Below, piece by piece: positions 20,624-31,074 of a stretch of DNA of 64,000 nt. The notes under the pieces are model-generated. The model was not told where the DNA came from, ran no database searches, and worked only from the letters and a program-made list of their open reading frames with translations. The position numbers were made by a program, and so were the translations under genes. The DNA is taken from positions 290,681 to 354,680 of the forward strand of contig QHXR01000006.1 of the NCBI GenBank assembly GCA_003223025.1, read 5' to 3'. Each line of letters opens with the position of its first letter. Position 1 is the stretch's first letter. The stretch comes from Acidobacteriota bacterium (GTDB lineage: Bacteria; Acidobacteriota; Blastocatellia; Pyrinomonadales; Pyrinomonadaceae).

Positions 20624-21928
20624 TTAAACCTGCTCAGGTTGTGGTCGCGCCACGGTCGGAGACGAAGCAAGATCTTCGCTTCGATGGCGAAGAAACCATA
20701 CTACACCAGAGCTCGCCGAAAGAACTCCGGAAATGATCGTCAAAGTCTGCGGCGTGATGTAGTACATCGCTTCGCTCGCGACGTAGCTCGATATTCCAAA
20801 CATCGTCAACTCTGCTCCGCGGTCCAGAGTTGAGATCCGGCCGCGGATATAGTCCGGAAGACTACGTTGAAATAAAGTTTCCTGGATCGCGTACTCAACG
20901 CCGACGATCGCCCGCGAAACGAATGTGAACACGGCGAATAAAAGTAACGACGGCATGACACCGGCGATCGAAAATAGCAGACCGTGGACGATAAGCGTCG
21001 CACCGATAAACAGACTATGACGCCGATTCCGATCGAGCCAGACGGATGTTCGATGTGCGATCAGCATCCCGAACGTCAATCCCAAACCTCCGGCGGTCCA
21101 AAGCATCGCGACGCCGACATCAGGATTCCATTTCTCGACCGATGGAAAATAAACTCCGCCCATTCGCTCGAAGATGACGTTGATCGCACCGCCTCCGGTC
21201 GCCCAGATCACGTTCATGATGAGGATCGTAAGCGCGAAATGATTGAAAAGCGTGTAGCGGAATCCTTCTTTTAGTTCCGTCACGAACGAAGGCTTCGCAA
21301 CTCTTCCCGCCATCCGCTCGCCGGTCTCGGCGTCACGCGTCGCCTCTTCCGGAATCAGCCAAACTGTAAAAGCCGAGATCAGAAACGAAGTCGCATTGAT
21401 CACGAACGCGACCTTGTATCCGAAGATCGCAGCCGCCCATCCGCCCAACGCCGATCCGACCGCCATCAGCAAAAAGCGCGACGAGAACATGAGCGCTGTT
21501 CCGGCGAGCAGACCTTCCTTTCCGGTGAGGTTTGGTGTCGCGGCATTTTTCGCTCCGTCAAAAAACGCGCCGAAACTGTGAAGAAGGATCGTTGCCGCAT
21601 ATGCGATCCAAAGATCGTCCGCGTTCGTCACGAGCAGAAACGCCAAAGCGACGGCGAATCGCGCAAGATCGGTCGCGATCATGACCTGCCGTCGCGAGAA
21701 GCGATCGACAAATGTACCGGCGATCGGCGAGATGATCGCAAACGGGATCAGACGACACACGAAAAATATTCCGGCAGCGACCGGCGACGCACCGCTCACG
21801 AGGCGCACGAGTCCGAGACCGGCGATAAAATTGAACCAATTGCCGAGCTCGGATATTACCTGACCGGCGAGCAGATTCCGGAAGTTCCGATTGCCCTGGA
21901 TCAGTTGCTTATAAGTAAGCGATTCCAC
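20624..21928 (-). CDS. MFS transporter (DHA3/EntS-like)
   Basis: A 434-residue major facilitator with about 12 transmembrane helices. The N-terminal signature FRNLLAGQVISELGNWF and the loop GTFVDRFSRRQVMIATD belong to the DHA3 group, which includes the enterobactin exporter EntS and macrolide pumps. The start is GTG at 21928. Substrate unknown. It is the first gene of the minus-strand string with the KdpD/KdpE-like genes, although an AT-rich 7-nt array separates it from the iron cluster upstream. Confidence 0.9.
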   Translation of the reverse strand: MESLTYKQLIQGNRNFRNLLAGQVISELGNWFNFIAGLGLVRLVSGASPVAAGIFFVCRLIPFAIISPIAGTFVDRFSRRQVMIATDLARFAVALAFLLVTNADDLWIAYAATILLHSFGAFFDGAKNAATPNLTGKEGLLAGTALMFSSRFLLMAVGSALGGWAAAIFGYKVAFVINATSFLISAFTVWLIPEEATRDAETGERMAGRVAKPSFVTELKEGFRYTLFNHFALTILIMNVIWATGGGAINVIFERMGGVYFPSVEKWNPDVGVAMLWTAGGLGLTFGMLIAHRTSVWLDRNRRHSLFIGATLIVHGLLFSIAGVMPSLLLFAVFTFVSRAIVGVEYAIQETLFQRSLPDYIRGRISTLDRGAELTMFGISSYVASEAMYYITPQTLTIISGVLSASSGVVWFLRHRSEDLASSPTVARPQPEQV

Positions 21929-21932
21929 TGGT

Positions 21933-22050
21933 AGGAATTATGAATTACGAATGGTGAATTATGAATTGCGGACCTTGGATGTCGATCTTTGATGCGCGGC
22001 GATCGGCAATTTAATTATTAATTACTAATTACGCAATTATTAATTAAACC
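21933..22050. repeat. 7-nt-period array in inverted arms (AATTAxx family)
   Basis: Left arm 21933-21970 reads GAATTAT GAATTAC GAATGGT GAATTAT; right arm 22005-22050 reads TTAATTA TTAATTA CTAATTA. The complement of one resembles the other. It fills the gap between the MFS and PepSY genes. Confidence 0.8.
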
Positions 22051-22078
22051 GCATGAAACGCTCTGGCATTCCCGTCGA

Positions 22079-23206
22079 TCACGCGGCAACCTTCGACGTT
22101 CGCCAATTCTTAAACCTCCGAAGTGCGAGCGAGAATCCCGTCCACACCAGAAATGCTCCACCGACGCAGGCGATGAAGCCGATGATCTGACCGATGATCC
22201 CGAAGCTTTCTCCGGTGTGCGTGAAGCGAAACCATGATCGAAGTTGGCGTCCCGAATTTTGATCGCCGTACGGCTCCCATTTTGTGACTCCGCCGTTCAT
22301 GTCGGACGTAAGTGTCGATCGTCCAAAGATGTTCCAGTAGATCCCTTCGTCGATCGTAAATACGGCAGCGTCTTTTTCGATCGGAAGTCGGAGCGAGATC
22401 GATTGCCATCCCGGCGTTTGTTCGGCGGCGGTCCAGGCGGTATTGATGTCCACCGGATATTCGTACGGCTTCTCCGCCGCCGGAGCGTTTCTGCCTTCGC
22501 CCTGCTGCTGCGGAACTTCGTTGCCGGTGATCGTGTAAAGAAGATTCGACGCCCATTGGTATGACATCACGACAGCCGTGAGCGTGAAGACGATGAGAAA
22601 CGTCGAGCACCAAAACCCGATCGTGTTATGCCAGTTGAAATTCCTCGCTTTCCCTTGCAAGCCCCGCCGGAACCAAATGACCTGCTTGACCGCGCTCCAC
22701 TGAAAATTTCGCGGAAACCAAATATAGATCCCCGAGATCGCAAGAAACAGGAATAGAAGATTCGCAGCGCCGGTTATCGCTTTTCCGACGGGGCGGTTAT
22801 CGCCGGATAGCGCGACGTAACGATGCCAGTTGCGAAACTCCGACATCACATTTCGAATCGATTTATTTCCTTCACCCAATATCGCTCCGCTTCCTGGATC
22901 AACGTAGACCTGGCCTTCGCGCCCGAGATTGACCGCCCACGCCGAGTTCGGCTCGTTTGTTTTCGAGATTCCGGACGGTTTTGCATCGGGCCGGGCTTCG
23001 CGAACTTTTTCGAGAACCGCCTGAGGCGTGATCGCAGCAGAACCACTGCCCGTCACAACGGTGCGAGAGTCGCGTTCCGAAAATTCGATTATCTGTCGCT
23101 CGAAGGAAAGCAGAGCACCGGTCACGCACATGATGAAGATCACGACGCCGGCCGTCGCGCCGGATATGAGGTGCATCCAGAAAATAACTTTACGAAAAGT
23201 TTTCAT
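22079..23206 (-). CDS. PepSY-associated transmembrane protein
   Basis: A 375-residue inner-membrane protein from ATG 23206. The N-terminal helix (FWMHLISGATAGVVIFIMCVTG) with an invariant His is followed by a periplasmic PepSY domain, then FRNWHRYVALSG with conserved histidines, and further helices (ISGIYIWFPRNFQW, GFWCSTFLIVFTLT, WFRFTHTGESFGIIGQIIGF). This is the family (FsrB/FegB-like) that accompanies TonB siderophore receptors and is thought to reduce or shuttle ferric siderophore. It follows the PiuC-type gene on the same strand by about 50 bases. Confidence 0.92.
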   Translation of the reverse strand: MKTFRKVIFWMHLISGATAGVVIFIMCVTGALLSFERQIIEFSERDSRTVVTGSGSAAITPQAVLEKVREARPDAKPSGISKTNEPNSAWAVNLGREGQVYVDPGSGAILGEGNKSIRNVMSEFRNWHRYVALSGDNRPVGKAITGAANLLFLFLAISGIYIWFPRNFQWSAVKQVIWFRRGLQGKARNFNWHNTIGFWCSTFLIVFTLTAVVMSYQWASNLLYTITGNEVPQQQGEGRNAPAAEKPYEYPVDINTAWTAAEQTPGWQSISLRLPIEKDAAVFTIDEGIYWNIFGRSTLTSDMNGGVTKWEPYGDQNSGRQLRSWFRFTHTGESFGIIGQIIGFIACVGGAFLVWTGFSLALRRFKNWRTSKVAA

Positions 23207-23255
23207 AAATAAACGGGCTAACGGCCCGCACAAAAACACGATCGATAAATCGACA

Positions 23256-23936
23256 TTAAACTTCGGCCCAGCGCCTTAGCAAATTGTGATAGACGCCTGT
23301 CAATTGTATGAGCGAAGGATGCTCCGGAGATTCCGCCGCCAGCCGCTGAATAGACGAGTCGAGATCGAACAGCAGCGTTCGCTGTCCATCGTCACGGACC
23401 ATGCTCTCGATCCAAAAGAACGACGCGATCCGAGTTCCGCGCTTGATCGGCGTGACGTGATGAAGACTGCTCGCGGGATACAAGATCATGCTGCCTGCCG
23501 TAAGTTTGATGCGCTGAACGCCGAAGTTGTCCTCGATCACGAGATCGCCGCCCTCGTATTCGTCGGGATCGGAAAGGAACAAAGTCGCTGAAAGATCGGT
23601 GCGAACGCGGTGCTCTGTCCCACTGACCTGTCGGATCGCGTTATCGACATGCGTACCGAAACTGTGCCCGCTCGAATAGCGATTGAATAGCGGCGGAAAT
23701 ATTTTTTTCGGCAATGCCGCTGAAACGAAAAGCGTGTTGCGCTCAAGCTCGGCCTGGATGATATCGCCGAGCATGATCGCACCCGGATCGCCCTCGGCGA
23801 GCTGCATGTTATTTTTTGCGCGTCGCGATTGATGGCCCGCGGTTACATCTCCATCGATCCATTCAGACGAGTCGAGCAGGCTACGGCATGCCGCAACCTG
23901 CTCGGGGGATAACAGATCAGGAACTTGAATCAACAT
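23256..23936 (-). CDS. piuC: Fe(II)/2-oxoglutarate-dependent PKHD-type hydroxylase
   Basis: A 226-residue enzyme of the PiuC/YbiX family. The jelly-roll core carries the facial triad HxD...H: SFGTHVDN and SSLHHVTPI, with the 2-oxoglutarate-binding Arg in [10 protein letters not shown]. The C-terminus ([17 protein letters not shown]) is typical. In many bacteria piuC lies beside a catecholate-siderophore TonB receptor, as here: its start is two bases from the receptor stop. The family hydroxylates a substrate linked to iron uptake; the precise substrate is not known to me. Confidence 0.95.
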   Translation of the reverse strand: MLIQVPDLLSPEQVAACRSLLDSSEWIDGDVTAGHQSRRAKNNMQLAEGDPGAIMLGDIIQAELERNTLFVSAALPKKIFPPLFNRYSSGHSFGTHVDNAIRQVSGTEHRVRTDLSATLFLSDPDEYEGGDLVIEDNFGVQRIKLTAGSMILYPASSLHHVTPIKRGTRIASFFWIESMVRDDGQRTLLFDLDSSIQRLAAESPEHPSLIQLTGVYHNLLRRWAEV

Positions 23937-23938
23937 TT

Positions 23939-26410
23939 TTAGAAGCTGAATCCGGTACTTACGAGAACCGCTCGACCGACGCCCGGAACTATGTGGCCGC
24001 CGCCGATCCGGTCGATGTAGTACTTGTCGCCGATGTTGTTCACATTGACGCGGAGGTCAAAATGCTTTGTCAGAGTAACCGACATCATCGCATCGGCCAC
24101 CCAATAACTATCGACTACTCGCGTGTTGATGTTATTACCATAGCGTCCGCCGACATACCGCGGCCCGCCGCCAAAAAAGAACCGGCTTAAACGATACGTG
24201 GTCCAGAGATTGAAGGAGTGCGGCGGAGTATTTGTCAGCTCCTTTCCCTGCTCGTAGATCGGAACGCCGTTGACGAGCGTGAACGCATTCGACTTCACAA
24301 TGACGCTGTCGAGAAATGTATAGCCTGAAAAGATCTGCCAATTGCGCGTGATGTTACCCGTCGCGCTGAACTCGATACCATCAAGTCGAACATCGCCATC
24401 GAGAGTCGGAGCATCCGTCGCGCTGAGTCCGGGCGTGCGGGCATTGAACTTGTTAACCCGGAACACCGCGGCGCTGAGAAGAAGCTTATTGCCGAACAAG
24501 TCCCACTTCGTTCCGGCCTCGAACGTCTGCGTTTCTTCGGGTGGAAGATTTGCGTCGGCAGGCGAGTAAAGAAGTCCTTCTAACGACGGATTCGCAGATG
24601 TTCCAAAGCTCGCGTAGATCGTTCCGAAATCGACAGGCTTGAACACGATAGCTGCACGCCCGGACAGTATCTTGTCAGTCCTGTCGATCGGAACGAAAGA
24701 GCGATCGGACGTCACCAACGTGTTTACATTTTGACCTTTGACATCGAACGAATCCCAACGCAGCCCGCCGACAAACTGCCAACGCTTTCCGATGTGAATC
24801 GTGTCGAAGAGATATCCTGCCAGCGACGTCGCATTCGCGTCAGGCTCCAGCGGGTTGACCGTAATCGCGCCCGTGTAAATATCATTCGGATCCGGATTGA
24901 GAAGTGTCGTCACCGCGTTCGGAGCGACGCGCAGGATCCGATGATTGTTCTCGAAAGCGAAGCTCGTTCCGAACACGGCCGAATGCTCGATCGAACCTGT
25001 CTTGAACTTCGCGGTGATATCCGTTTGGTTATCGTAGATGTCGTCGTTCGCGATCCACGAACGCATCTCACGATTTATAATCGTCGTGTTATTGCTTGCG
25101 AACCGCGGCGGCGTCGCGATCGAGTCTCGATTCGAATAGCCGTAGCGAAACTGATTTCGTAACGAGATCTTGTCGCTGAAATCGCGCTCGAACCGAGCGG
25201 TGAACAGATCGGAGCGGAGCTTCTCTTTATCGCGATCGAGATATCCGTAGAACGTATTGCGCGGAACCGGTGCGGGTCGGTCCCGATACGCGACAAGAAC
25301 GTTGTTGGTGACGGGCACCCACGGAATCCCGTAGTCGGAAATATTGTCCTGACCGATATAAAAGTAACTGAGCGAGAGCCGCGTCGGAGTTCCCATTCCG
25401 ACCATCACGGACGGAGCGAATCCCCATCTGCGGTTTTGCACGACTTCGCGTCCGGGAACATCGGAGTCGTGAGCCATCGCGTTGAGCCGAAATCCGATCG
25501 TATCGGTGATTGGCAAATTCAAATCCAGCGTGCCACGCTTCGTGTTTGCAGTTCCGCCTGAAAACGAACCGGCGACCGAACGTCTCAGATTCGGAAGCTT
25601 GCTAACGAGATTTATCGTCCCGCCTGTCGAGCCGCGTCCGGTGAATGTCGAACTCGGCCCTTTTACTACTTCGACCTGATCGAGGTTGAACGGATCGCGC
25701 GACTGCGCTCCGAGATCTCGAACGCCGTCGATGTAAATATCGTTTCGAGCGCTGAATCCGCGGATCGTCAGATTGTCACCCGCAGGAGCGCCGCCTTCGC
25801 CCGCCGTCAGAGTGATACCCGGCACGTTCGTCAGGACCTCGCGGAGCGTCGTCGCTCCCTGCTGCTTGATCACATCTGCTGAAATGACGCTTATCGTCTG
25901 CGGAGTGTCGCGGAGAGATTCTGTAAATTTTGGAGACGCGACAACCGCGGTGTTCGGACTCTCGATCGTGACCGTCGCCGACTCTGCCTCCAGTATCAAC
26001 ATCGCCGCACGCGGGCCGGTGAAAACAAAACTCACGCCGGTACCGTTCAGCATTCGACGCAAGGCTTGCTCGGGTGTAAAACTGCCGATAACGCCGGGGG
26101 AAGGAATGTCGAATATCAGATCATTGCCGATCTTTATCTCGATACCAGTCTTCTTCTGAAACGCCTCGATCACATCTCGCAGACTTGAAGGTTGAATGTT
26201 GAAATCGACCGGTGCGAATGCTCCGTCGATATTGGCAGTAACTTCTAACGCTCCGTTCTTTTCATGAGCATACGCCGTCATCATCCGGTGACTGTTTCCG
26301 ATCGTGAATGCGACAATTGCACCCGCCGCACCGGCGGCAACGACCCAATATCTCGGTCCTCGCACCTTCGATCCCGATCTCTGTTTTCCTTTTCCCCGCC
26401 TGATTTCCAT
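23939..26410 (-). CDS. TonB-dependent siderophore receptor with STN domain
   Basis: An 823-residue outer-membrane receptor. The N-terminus has a signal segment (residues 20-45) and a secretin/TonB N-terminal (STN) domain ([18 protein letters not shown], residues 75-150), which in FecA/FpvA types signals to an anti-sigma factor. The plug domain (160-290: [33 protein letters not shown]) and the 22-strand barrel follow, ending in the terminal Phe of TGFSF. No sigma/anti-sigma pair is adjacent. Together with PiuC and PepSY it indicates uptake of a catechol-type ferric siderophore (Fiu/PiuA-like). Confidence 0.95.
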   Translation of the reverse strand: MEIRRGKGKQRSGSKVRGPRYWVVAAGAAGAIVAFTIGNSHRMMTAYAHEKNGALEVTANIDGAFAPVDFNIQPSSLRDVIEAFQKKTGIEIKIGNDLIFDIPSPGVIGSFTPEQALRRMLNGTGVSFVFTGPRAAMLILEAESATVTIESPNTAVVASPKFTESLRDTPQTISVISADVIKQQGATTLREVLTNVPGITLTAGEGGAPAGDNLTIRGFSARNDIYIDGVRDLGAQSRDPFNLDQVEVVKGPSSTFTGRGSTGGTINLVSKLPNLRRSVAGSFSGGTANTKRGTLDLNLPITDTIGFRLNAMAHDSDVPGREVVQNRRWGFAPSVMVGMGTPTRLSLSYFYIGQDNISDYGIPWVPVTNNVLVAYRDRPAPVPRNTFYGYLDRDKEKLRSDLFTARFERDFSDKISLRNQFRYGYSNRDSIATPPRFASNNTTIINREMRSWIANDDIYDNQTDITAKFKTGSIEHSAVFGTSFAFENNHRILRVAPNAVTTLLNPDPNDIYTGAITVNPLEPDANATSLAGYLFDTIHIGKRWQFVGGLRWDSFDVKGQNVNTLVTSDRSFVPIDRTDKILSGRAAIVFKPVDFGTIYASFGTSANPSLEGLLYSPADANLPPEETQTFEAGTKWDLFGNKLLLSAAVFRVNKFNARTPGLSATDAPTLDGDVRLDGIEFSATGNITRNWQIFSGYTFLDSVIVKSNAFTLVNGVPIYEQGKELTNTPPHSFNLWTTYRLSRFFFGGGPRYVGGRYGNNINTRVVDSYWVADAMMSVTLTKHFDLRVNVNNIGDKYYIDRIGGGHIVPGVGRAVLVSTGFSF

Positions 26411-26460
26411 TGTTGATCAATAAGAACTGAAAGCGTGACCAAGTGCCTCCGATGTCCGCT

Positions 26461-26480
26461 ATTGAAAACGACTTTCAATT
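26461..26480. promoter_or_regulatory. Fur-like palindrome upstream of the siderophore receptor
   Basis: ATTGAAA, spacer ACGAC, TTTCAAT: a perfect 7-bp palindrome about 50 bases upstream of the receptor start, similar to the GAAAAT..ATTTTC core of Fur boxes. Iron-responsive repression is inferred. Confidence 0.55.
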
Positions 26481-26556
26481 TCAGTTCTTCTACATTCAAA
26501 CGGATTTCCGATTTTGTGTCAACAGGAAATATTAATTTTTAGTGGAAATGGGAGAG

Positions 26557-27351
26557 CTATTCGCCGGTAAAGCGAGGCGATCGTTTTTCGAAGAACGCTG
26601 AGACGCCTTCCTGAAAGTCCGCCGACCGTCCGGATTCGATCTGGCAATCGGCTTCGAGTCCGAGTTGGGAAGTAAGGTCGTTCGAGAATGTCGCGTTCAG
26701 CATTCGTTTGATTCGTCCTATCGATCCGGTCGGACCGGCCGCGAGCGACGCTGCGAGTTTCTGAGCTTTGTTGATGAGGTCGGTCGCCGGGACGACCCGA
26801 TTGATCATTCCGATCTCGACGGCTCTCTGCGCAGATACAGTCACTCCAGTCATCAACATTTCGGCGGCAAGTTTCTCGCCGATCGCACGCGGGAGAAAAA
26901 ATGTACCACCGCAATCGGGCGATAATCCGATCCGCACGAATGCTTCGTTGAAGCTTGCGTCATCCGTAGCGAGAACAAGATCGCATGCAAGAGCGAAGTT
27001 CGTTCCGGCTCCGGCGCATACTCCGTTAACCGCTGCGATAAACGGAATTGGTGTTTCCCGGATCAATCTAATAACTTCATGCAGAGCCTTTAGCGGAGCG
27101 TCGAGAAAAGCTTCGATGTTCCCTTCCGCTTCGTCCATCGCCTTCATCTCTCGGAGATCTCCGCCCGAACAGAACGCCCTGCCTGAGCCGGTAAGGATCA
27201 CCGCGCGAGCATCGTCCGCGATCGCCTGCCGAACTGCGGCCGCGAGATCTTTGCCAAGCTGGAGCGAAAGCGCATTCAACGCGTCGGGGCGATTCATCTG
27301 AATCGTCGCGACTCCGTTGTCGAGGCTGTAAAGAACGGTCTCGAAGTTCAT
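26557..27351 (-). CDS. Enoyl-CoA hydratase/isomerase family protein
   Basis: A 264-residue crotonase-fold enzyme. The oxyanion-hole motifs are present: ALNALSLQLG with GSGRAFCSGGDLREM around residues 55-65, and VNGVCAGAGTNFALACD near 110. The catalytic Glu position appears in SFNEAFVRIGLSPDCGGTFFL. It belongs to the short-chain PaaG/ECH group, likely acting in fatty-acid or aromatic-acid beta-oxidation, although no other beta-oxidation gene is adjacent. Start ATG at 27351. Confidence 0.92.
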   Translation of the reverse strand: MNFETVLYSLDNGVATIQMNRPDALNALSLQLGKDLAAAVRQAIADDARAVILTGSGRAFCSGGDLREMKAMDEAEGNIEAFLDAPLKALHEVIRLIRETPIPFIAAVNGVCAGAGTNFALACDLVLATDDASFNEAFVRIGLSPDCGGTFFLPRAIGEKLAAEMLMTGVTVSAQRAVEIGMINRVVPATDLINKAQKLAASLAAGPTGSIGRIKRMLNATFSNDLTSQLGLEADCQIESGRSADFQEGVSAFFEKRSPRFTGE

Positions 27352-27402
27352 AGATTTTTGGAATGTGAATGGAAACCGCGGGCGAAAAGTTTGATCGACA
27401 AG

Positions 27403-27684
27403 TCAGGCAAATCGGGCTCGCGAGCGGCTTGCCTCGTGGCACTCGCGACAGAGCACAGTTCGACCAACCTTTGGCTGAAACGGAACTTGATCGTGCTTTC
27501 CGCAGTTATCGCAAACGATCTCATATCGTTTTCGAGAATCGTCTCCGTCAGCAGATTTTTTCGAACGACACTTCGCACACCGTTGGGGCGACATCATGTT
27601 CCGCTGGTAAAAGATCTCCTGCTCCTTTTCGGTGAAAAGGAAGGTCTCTTTACACTGAACGCACGTAGTCTCGACGTCCGGCAT
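27403..27684 (-). CDS. Double zinc-ribbon protein
   Basis: About 93 residues from ATG 27684, preceded by a strong AGGAGAG. Two zinc-binding ribbons are visible: CVQCKETFLFTEKEQ..CAKCR (the PF13451-type 'probable zinc-ribbon' with KEQEIFYQRNMMSPQRC) and CDNCGK..VPFQPKVGRTVLCREC. Similar small proteins are common in Acidobacteriota and Chloroflexota; their role is unknown, perhaps nucleic-acid binding. Confidence 0.9.
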   Translation of the reverse strand: MPDVETTCVQCKETFLFTEKEQEIFYQRNMMSPQRCAKCRSKKSADGDDSRKRYEIVCDNCGKHDQVPFQPKVGRTVLCRECHEASRSRARFA

Positions 27685-27762
27685 AGTCTTCTCTCCTAAA
27701 TTATCCGTTACTAAAGGGTGACGCGGAAATTCTAACACAAAGCGTTGGAAAATATTGCAAAC

Positions 27763-28707
27763 TTAAACGCCTGTTAACGCCTGCACGTGCAGACGTACAG
27801 TTTCGCCTAATGTATCGAGGTTGTAACCGCCCTCGAGACAGGAAACTACGCGACCGTCGCATGCGTCGTCGGCCCACTGCATCACGGTCTTTGTCATCGA
27901 TCCAAAATCAGGGTCTTCCAATTTCAACTGGCCGAGCGGATCGGTCAGATGAGCATCGAACCCCGCCGAAATGAAGATCAGGTCAGGCTTGATCTTGGAT
28001 GCGATTTCCTCGATCGCCGATTCGAAAACTCTCTTTTGTTCATCGGCTGACGTAAGCGCTTTCAACGGAGTATTGAGAGTCGCACCAAGTCCTTTTCCCT
28101 GTCCGGTTTCGCCCCGCGATCCGGTTCCGGGGTACCACGGATATTGATGCATGGAAAAAAAGAAAACAGATGAGTCGGAATAGAAAATTCCCTGCGTGCC
28201 GTTTCCGTGATGCACGTCCCAGTCGATGATCGCGACGCGCTCGATCTCTTTGTACTTGTTCTGCGCGTAACGGGCCGCAACTGCGACGTTGTTGAAGATA
28301 CAAAATCCCATCGCATGTTCGGCAGTCGCGTGATGTCCCGGAGGTCGGACTGCGACAAAAGCATTTCGCGCTTCGCCTTGCATGACGGCATCGACAGCGG
28401 TGACTGCACCTCCGGCGGCGAACATCGCGGCGTCGAATGATTTCATCGAGATCACTGTGTCCGCGTCGAGACGATGAACACCCTCCGCAAATGCATTCTC
28501 GACTCGCTTGAAATGTTCTTTCGTGTGCGCCGCCTGAACGATTCCCTGCTGCGCTTTCTCGGGCGTGATCTCGATCAAGCTCGTCCCAAGCTCCTCATCG
28601 CCCTTGATCGCATCGATGACGACACGATACCGCGCGGGAGTCTCGGGATGTCCGAAACCCGTGTCGTGCTTTTCGTAAATTGGGTGATGAATCAGCGCTG
28701 TCGTCAT
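27763..28707 (-). CDS. Histone-deacetylase-family amidohydrolase
   Basis: A 314-residue zinc deacetylase of the class II/AcuC/acetylpolyamine group. Characteristic segments: HPETPARYRVV, VRPPGHHATAEHAMGFC with the two catalytic histidines, IDWDVHHGNGTQ with the zinc Asp/His, and FISAGFDAHLTDPLG with the third metal Asp. In bacteria these act on acetylpolyamines or acetylated enzymes such as acetyl-CoA synthetase. It is divergent to the hydroxyproline operon, sharing an 80-base promoter region. Confidence 0.95.
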   Translation of the reverse strand: MTTALIHHPIYEKHDTGFGHPETPARYRVVIDAIKGDEELGTSLIEITPEKAQQGIVQAAHTKEHFKRVENAFAEGVHRLDADTVISMKSFDAAMFAAGGAVTAVDAVMQGEARNAFVAVRPPGHHATAEHAMGFCIFNNVAVAARYAQNKYKEIERVAIIDWDVHHGNGTQGIFYSDSSVFFFSMHQYPWYPGTGSRGETGQGKGLGATLNTPLKALTSADEQKRVFESAIEEIASKIKPDLIFISAGFDAHLTDPLGQLKLEDPDFGSMTKTVMQWADDACDGRVVSCLEGGYNLDTLGETVRLHVQALTGV

Positions 28708-28787
28708 AGCCTGAGGCTATCACAAAGCGGTGGAATTTCGAGGTCTGCCCGGTTAGGGTTATACTTTCGTTTCTGTCATTCATCTCT

Positions 28788-29729
28788 ATGTCCACTCAAC
28801 AGCGGATCAAGGCGATCGACTCTCACACGGGCGGCGAACCTACTCGGGTCGTTATCGCAGGTTTTCCGGATCTCGGCAGCGGTCCGATCGACGAACGTCT
28901 CGGTCGATTCCGTCGCGATCATGACGACCTTCGCGCTGCGATCGTTCGCGAACCGCGCGGACATGACGCGATGGTCGGCGCACTTTTGTGCGAGCCTGTC
29001 GACGCCGCGAACGCGGCAGGCGTGATCTTCTTCAACAACGTCGGCTATCTCGGCATGTGCGGCCACGGCACGATCGGATTGGTTCGAACGTTGGAGCACA
29101 TGGGCAGGATCGGACCGGGCAAACACGTGATCGAGACGCCGGTTGGTACGGTCGAAGCCGAGCTGGAATCCGACGGATTTGTCTCGATCACAAACGTGCC
29201 GAGCTATAGATTGGCGAAAGATGTTGCTGTCGATGTCGAAGGAGTCGGAACCGTGAAGGGCGATATCGCGTGGGGCGGAAACTGGTTCTTTTTGATCGGT
29301 GAACATTCGATAGATGTGAGCATGCAGAATCTTGCTCAACTAACCGATTTCTCCACACGCGTTCGAGCGGCACTGACGGCGAAGAATATCACCGGCAAAG
29401 ACGGTGCGGAGATCGATCACATCGAAGTGTTCTCATCGACGCCAAATGCCGACAGCCGAAATTTCGTTCTGTGTCCCGGCATCGAGTACGACCGCTCGCC
29501 GTGCGGAACTGGCACTAGCGCAAAGCTCGCGTGTCTGTACGCCGACGGGAAAATTAAGGAAGGAGATGTATGGCGTCAGGAAAGTATCACAGGGACGATC
29601 TTTGAAGGACGGGTCAGCCTTGACGGGGAAAAACTAATCCCGGTCATCCGCGGTCCAGCGTACGTCACGGCGGAGACCGAGCTCATTCTGGACGCGGACG
29701 ATCCGCTACGTTTCGGAATCGACAAATGA
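28788..29729 (+). CDS. 4-hydroxyproline 2-epimerase (proline racemase family)
   Basis: A 313-residue proline-racemase-fold enzyme. Both catalytic cysteines are present: Cys91 in [10 protein letters not shown] and Cys239 in [11 protein letters not shown], which distinguishes epimerases from trans-3-hydroxyproline dehydratases (Cys to Thr). The N-terminal [11 protein letters not shown] is typical. It converts trans-4-hydroxy-L-proline into cis-4-hydroxy-D-proline, the first step of the pathway. The downstream genes of this operon carry all later steps, which makes the substrate assignment firm. It overlaps the next gene by four bases. Confidence 0.95.
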   Translation: MSTQQRIKAIDSHTGGEPTRVVIAGFPDLGSGPIDERLGRFRRDHDDLRAAIVREPRGHDAMVGALLCEPVDAANAAGVIFFNNVGYLGMCGHGTIGLVRTLEHMGRIGPGKHVIETPVGTVEAELESDGFVSITNVPSYRLAKDVAVDVEGVGTVKGDIAWGGNWFFLIGEHSIDVSMQNLAQLTDFSTRVRAALTAKNITGKDGAEIDHIEVFSSTPNADSRNFVLCPGIEYDRSPCGTGTSAKLACLYADGKIKEGDVWRQESITGTIFEGRVSLDGEKLIPVIRGPAYVTAETELILDADDPLRFGIDK

Positions 29730-30838
29730 GTTACGACGTCGTGATCGTCGGTTCAGGAATCGTCGGCGCAGCGTGCGCGGCGAGTTTGTCCGCTTCACGA
29801 CTTCGCGTTCTCGTGCTCGATTCAAGCGGCATCGCCACCGGCACAACCGCGGCCGGCATGGGACATATCGTTCTCATGGATGACAGCGAAGCGCAGTTGG
29901 CATTAACCGGTTACTCGCGGAAATTGTGGAATACGCTTGCCCAGGAGCTTCCGGCCGACGCCGAGTACGAACACTGCGGAACGATCTGGGTCGCGGCTGA
30001 CGAGGATGAGATGAACGAGGTCCGGCGGAAGCAGATCGTATACGCGAGTCATGGATCTGACGCCGAGATACTCGACGGACGAGCGTTGCGAGAGCTCGAG
30101 CCAAACCTCCGCGGCGGTCTCGCCGGCGGTCTTCTCGTTCAGGACGACAGCGTCGTCTATCAACTCTGTGCGACAAAGTTTCTCATCGAGCGGGCAGCGC
30201 GATACGGAACCACGATCCGGACCGGAACGAACGTCATTGAGATATCCGACGATGGCGTCAGACTTGAGAACGGTGAAGTGATCGCGGCCGGCGTTATCAT
30301 AAATGCTGCAGGAGTTTTTGCGTCCGAACTCAGTCCGGAATTGAAGATCGTCAAACGAAAGGGCCATCTCGCGATAACCGAGCGTTATCCGAATTTTGTA
30401 CGTCATCAACTTATCGAGCTCGGCTATCTGAAATCGGCGCACGGCAGCGACGGGGATTCGGTCGCTTTTAATGTTCAGCCGCGAATCACCGGACAAATCC
30501 TACTTGGCTCGTCGCGACAGTTCGGCGTCGAGAGCAATCAGATCGACTTCGAAATCTTGAAGCGGATGACGAACCGAGCTTTCGAATACATGCCGGATCT
30601 GAAAACGCTTTCGACCGTCCGCGTATGGACTGGATTCCGTCCGGCGACATCCGACAATCTTCCGTACATCGGAAAGATTCCCGGACATGAAAACGTCTAC
30701 GCCGCGGCCGGTCACGAAGGGCTCGGCATAACGACGTCGCTCGGAACCGCCGAGCTGCTGACATCTGCGATCCTCGGAAAGAAACCGGCGATCCCTATCG
30801 AACCTTATCTCCCGTCACGAACAATAACCGAGCATTGA
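29726..30838 (+). CDS. FAD-dependent D-hydroxyproline dehydrogenase, beta-like subunit
   Basis: A 370-residue D-amino-acid-oxidase-type (DAO) flavoprotein. The N-terminal dinucleotide motif [16 protein letters not shown] binds FAD, and the C-terminal [27 protein letters not shown] is the family's FAD/substrate region. It oxidises the D-hydroxyproline product of the epimerase to 1-pyrroline-4-hydroxy-2-carboxylate. The following genes encode a [2Fe-2S] protein and a second flavoprotein, as in the heteromeric dehydrogenases (LhpB/E/F-like). It overlaps both neighbours by 4 bases. Confidence 0.93.
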   Translation: MSYDVVIVGSGIVGAACAASLSASRLRVLVLDSSGIATGTTAAGMGHIVLMDDSEAQLALTGYSRKLWNTLAQELPADAEYEHCGTIWVAADEDEMNEVRRKQIVYASHGSDAEILDGRALRELEPNLRGGLAGGLLVQDDSVVYQLCATKFLIERAARYGTTIRTGTNVIEISDDGVRLENGEVIAAGVIINAAGVFASELSPELKIVKRKGHLAITERYPNFVRHQLIELGYLKSAHGSDGDSVAFNVQPRITGQILLGSSRQFGVESNQIDFEILKRMTNRAFEYMPDLKTLSTVRVWTGFRPATSDNLPYIGKIPGHENVYAAAGHEGLGITTSLGTAELLTSAILGKKPAIPIEPYLPSRTITEH

Positions 30839-31074
30839 TCACACTCACCATCAACAAGATATCGATCACGGTCGACGAAGGCACTACCATCGCCGCGGCT
30901 ATTTTGAATGCGGGCGTGACGGCATTTCGAAAGTCGGTGACCGGCGAACCGCGCGGAGCTGTGTGCGGAATGGGAATTTGTTTCGAATGTCGCGTGACGA
31001 TCGACGGCATTGCACATCAGCGCAGTTGCAACGTCATCGCGGCTGACGGAATGGAGGTCGTGACGGATGAATAA
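30835..31074 (+). CDS. [2Fe-2S] ferredoxin-like subunit of the D-hydroxyproline dehydrogenase
   Basis: A 79-residue plant-type ferredoxin domain that would carry electrons between the two flavoprotein subunits. The cluster-binding cysteines are in GAVCGMGICFECRVT plus a fourth Cys in HQRSCNV. The start codon is TTG at 30835, overlapping the preceding stop (TTGA). The gene is flanked by the beta- and alpha-like subunits and overlaps both. Known relatives are the HcnA/gamma subunits of hydrogen-cyanide synthase and octopine/nopaline oxidases. Confidence 0.92.
   Translation: MITLTINKISITVDEGTTIAAAILNAGVTAFRKSVTGEPRGAVCGMGICFECRVTIDGIAHQRSCNVIAADGMEVVTDE

Noticed and set aside
23939-26410. FecA-type sigma-factor regulation
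   Set aside because: Although the STN domain is present, no FecI/FecR-type genes are adjacent.
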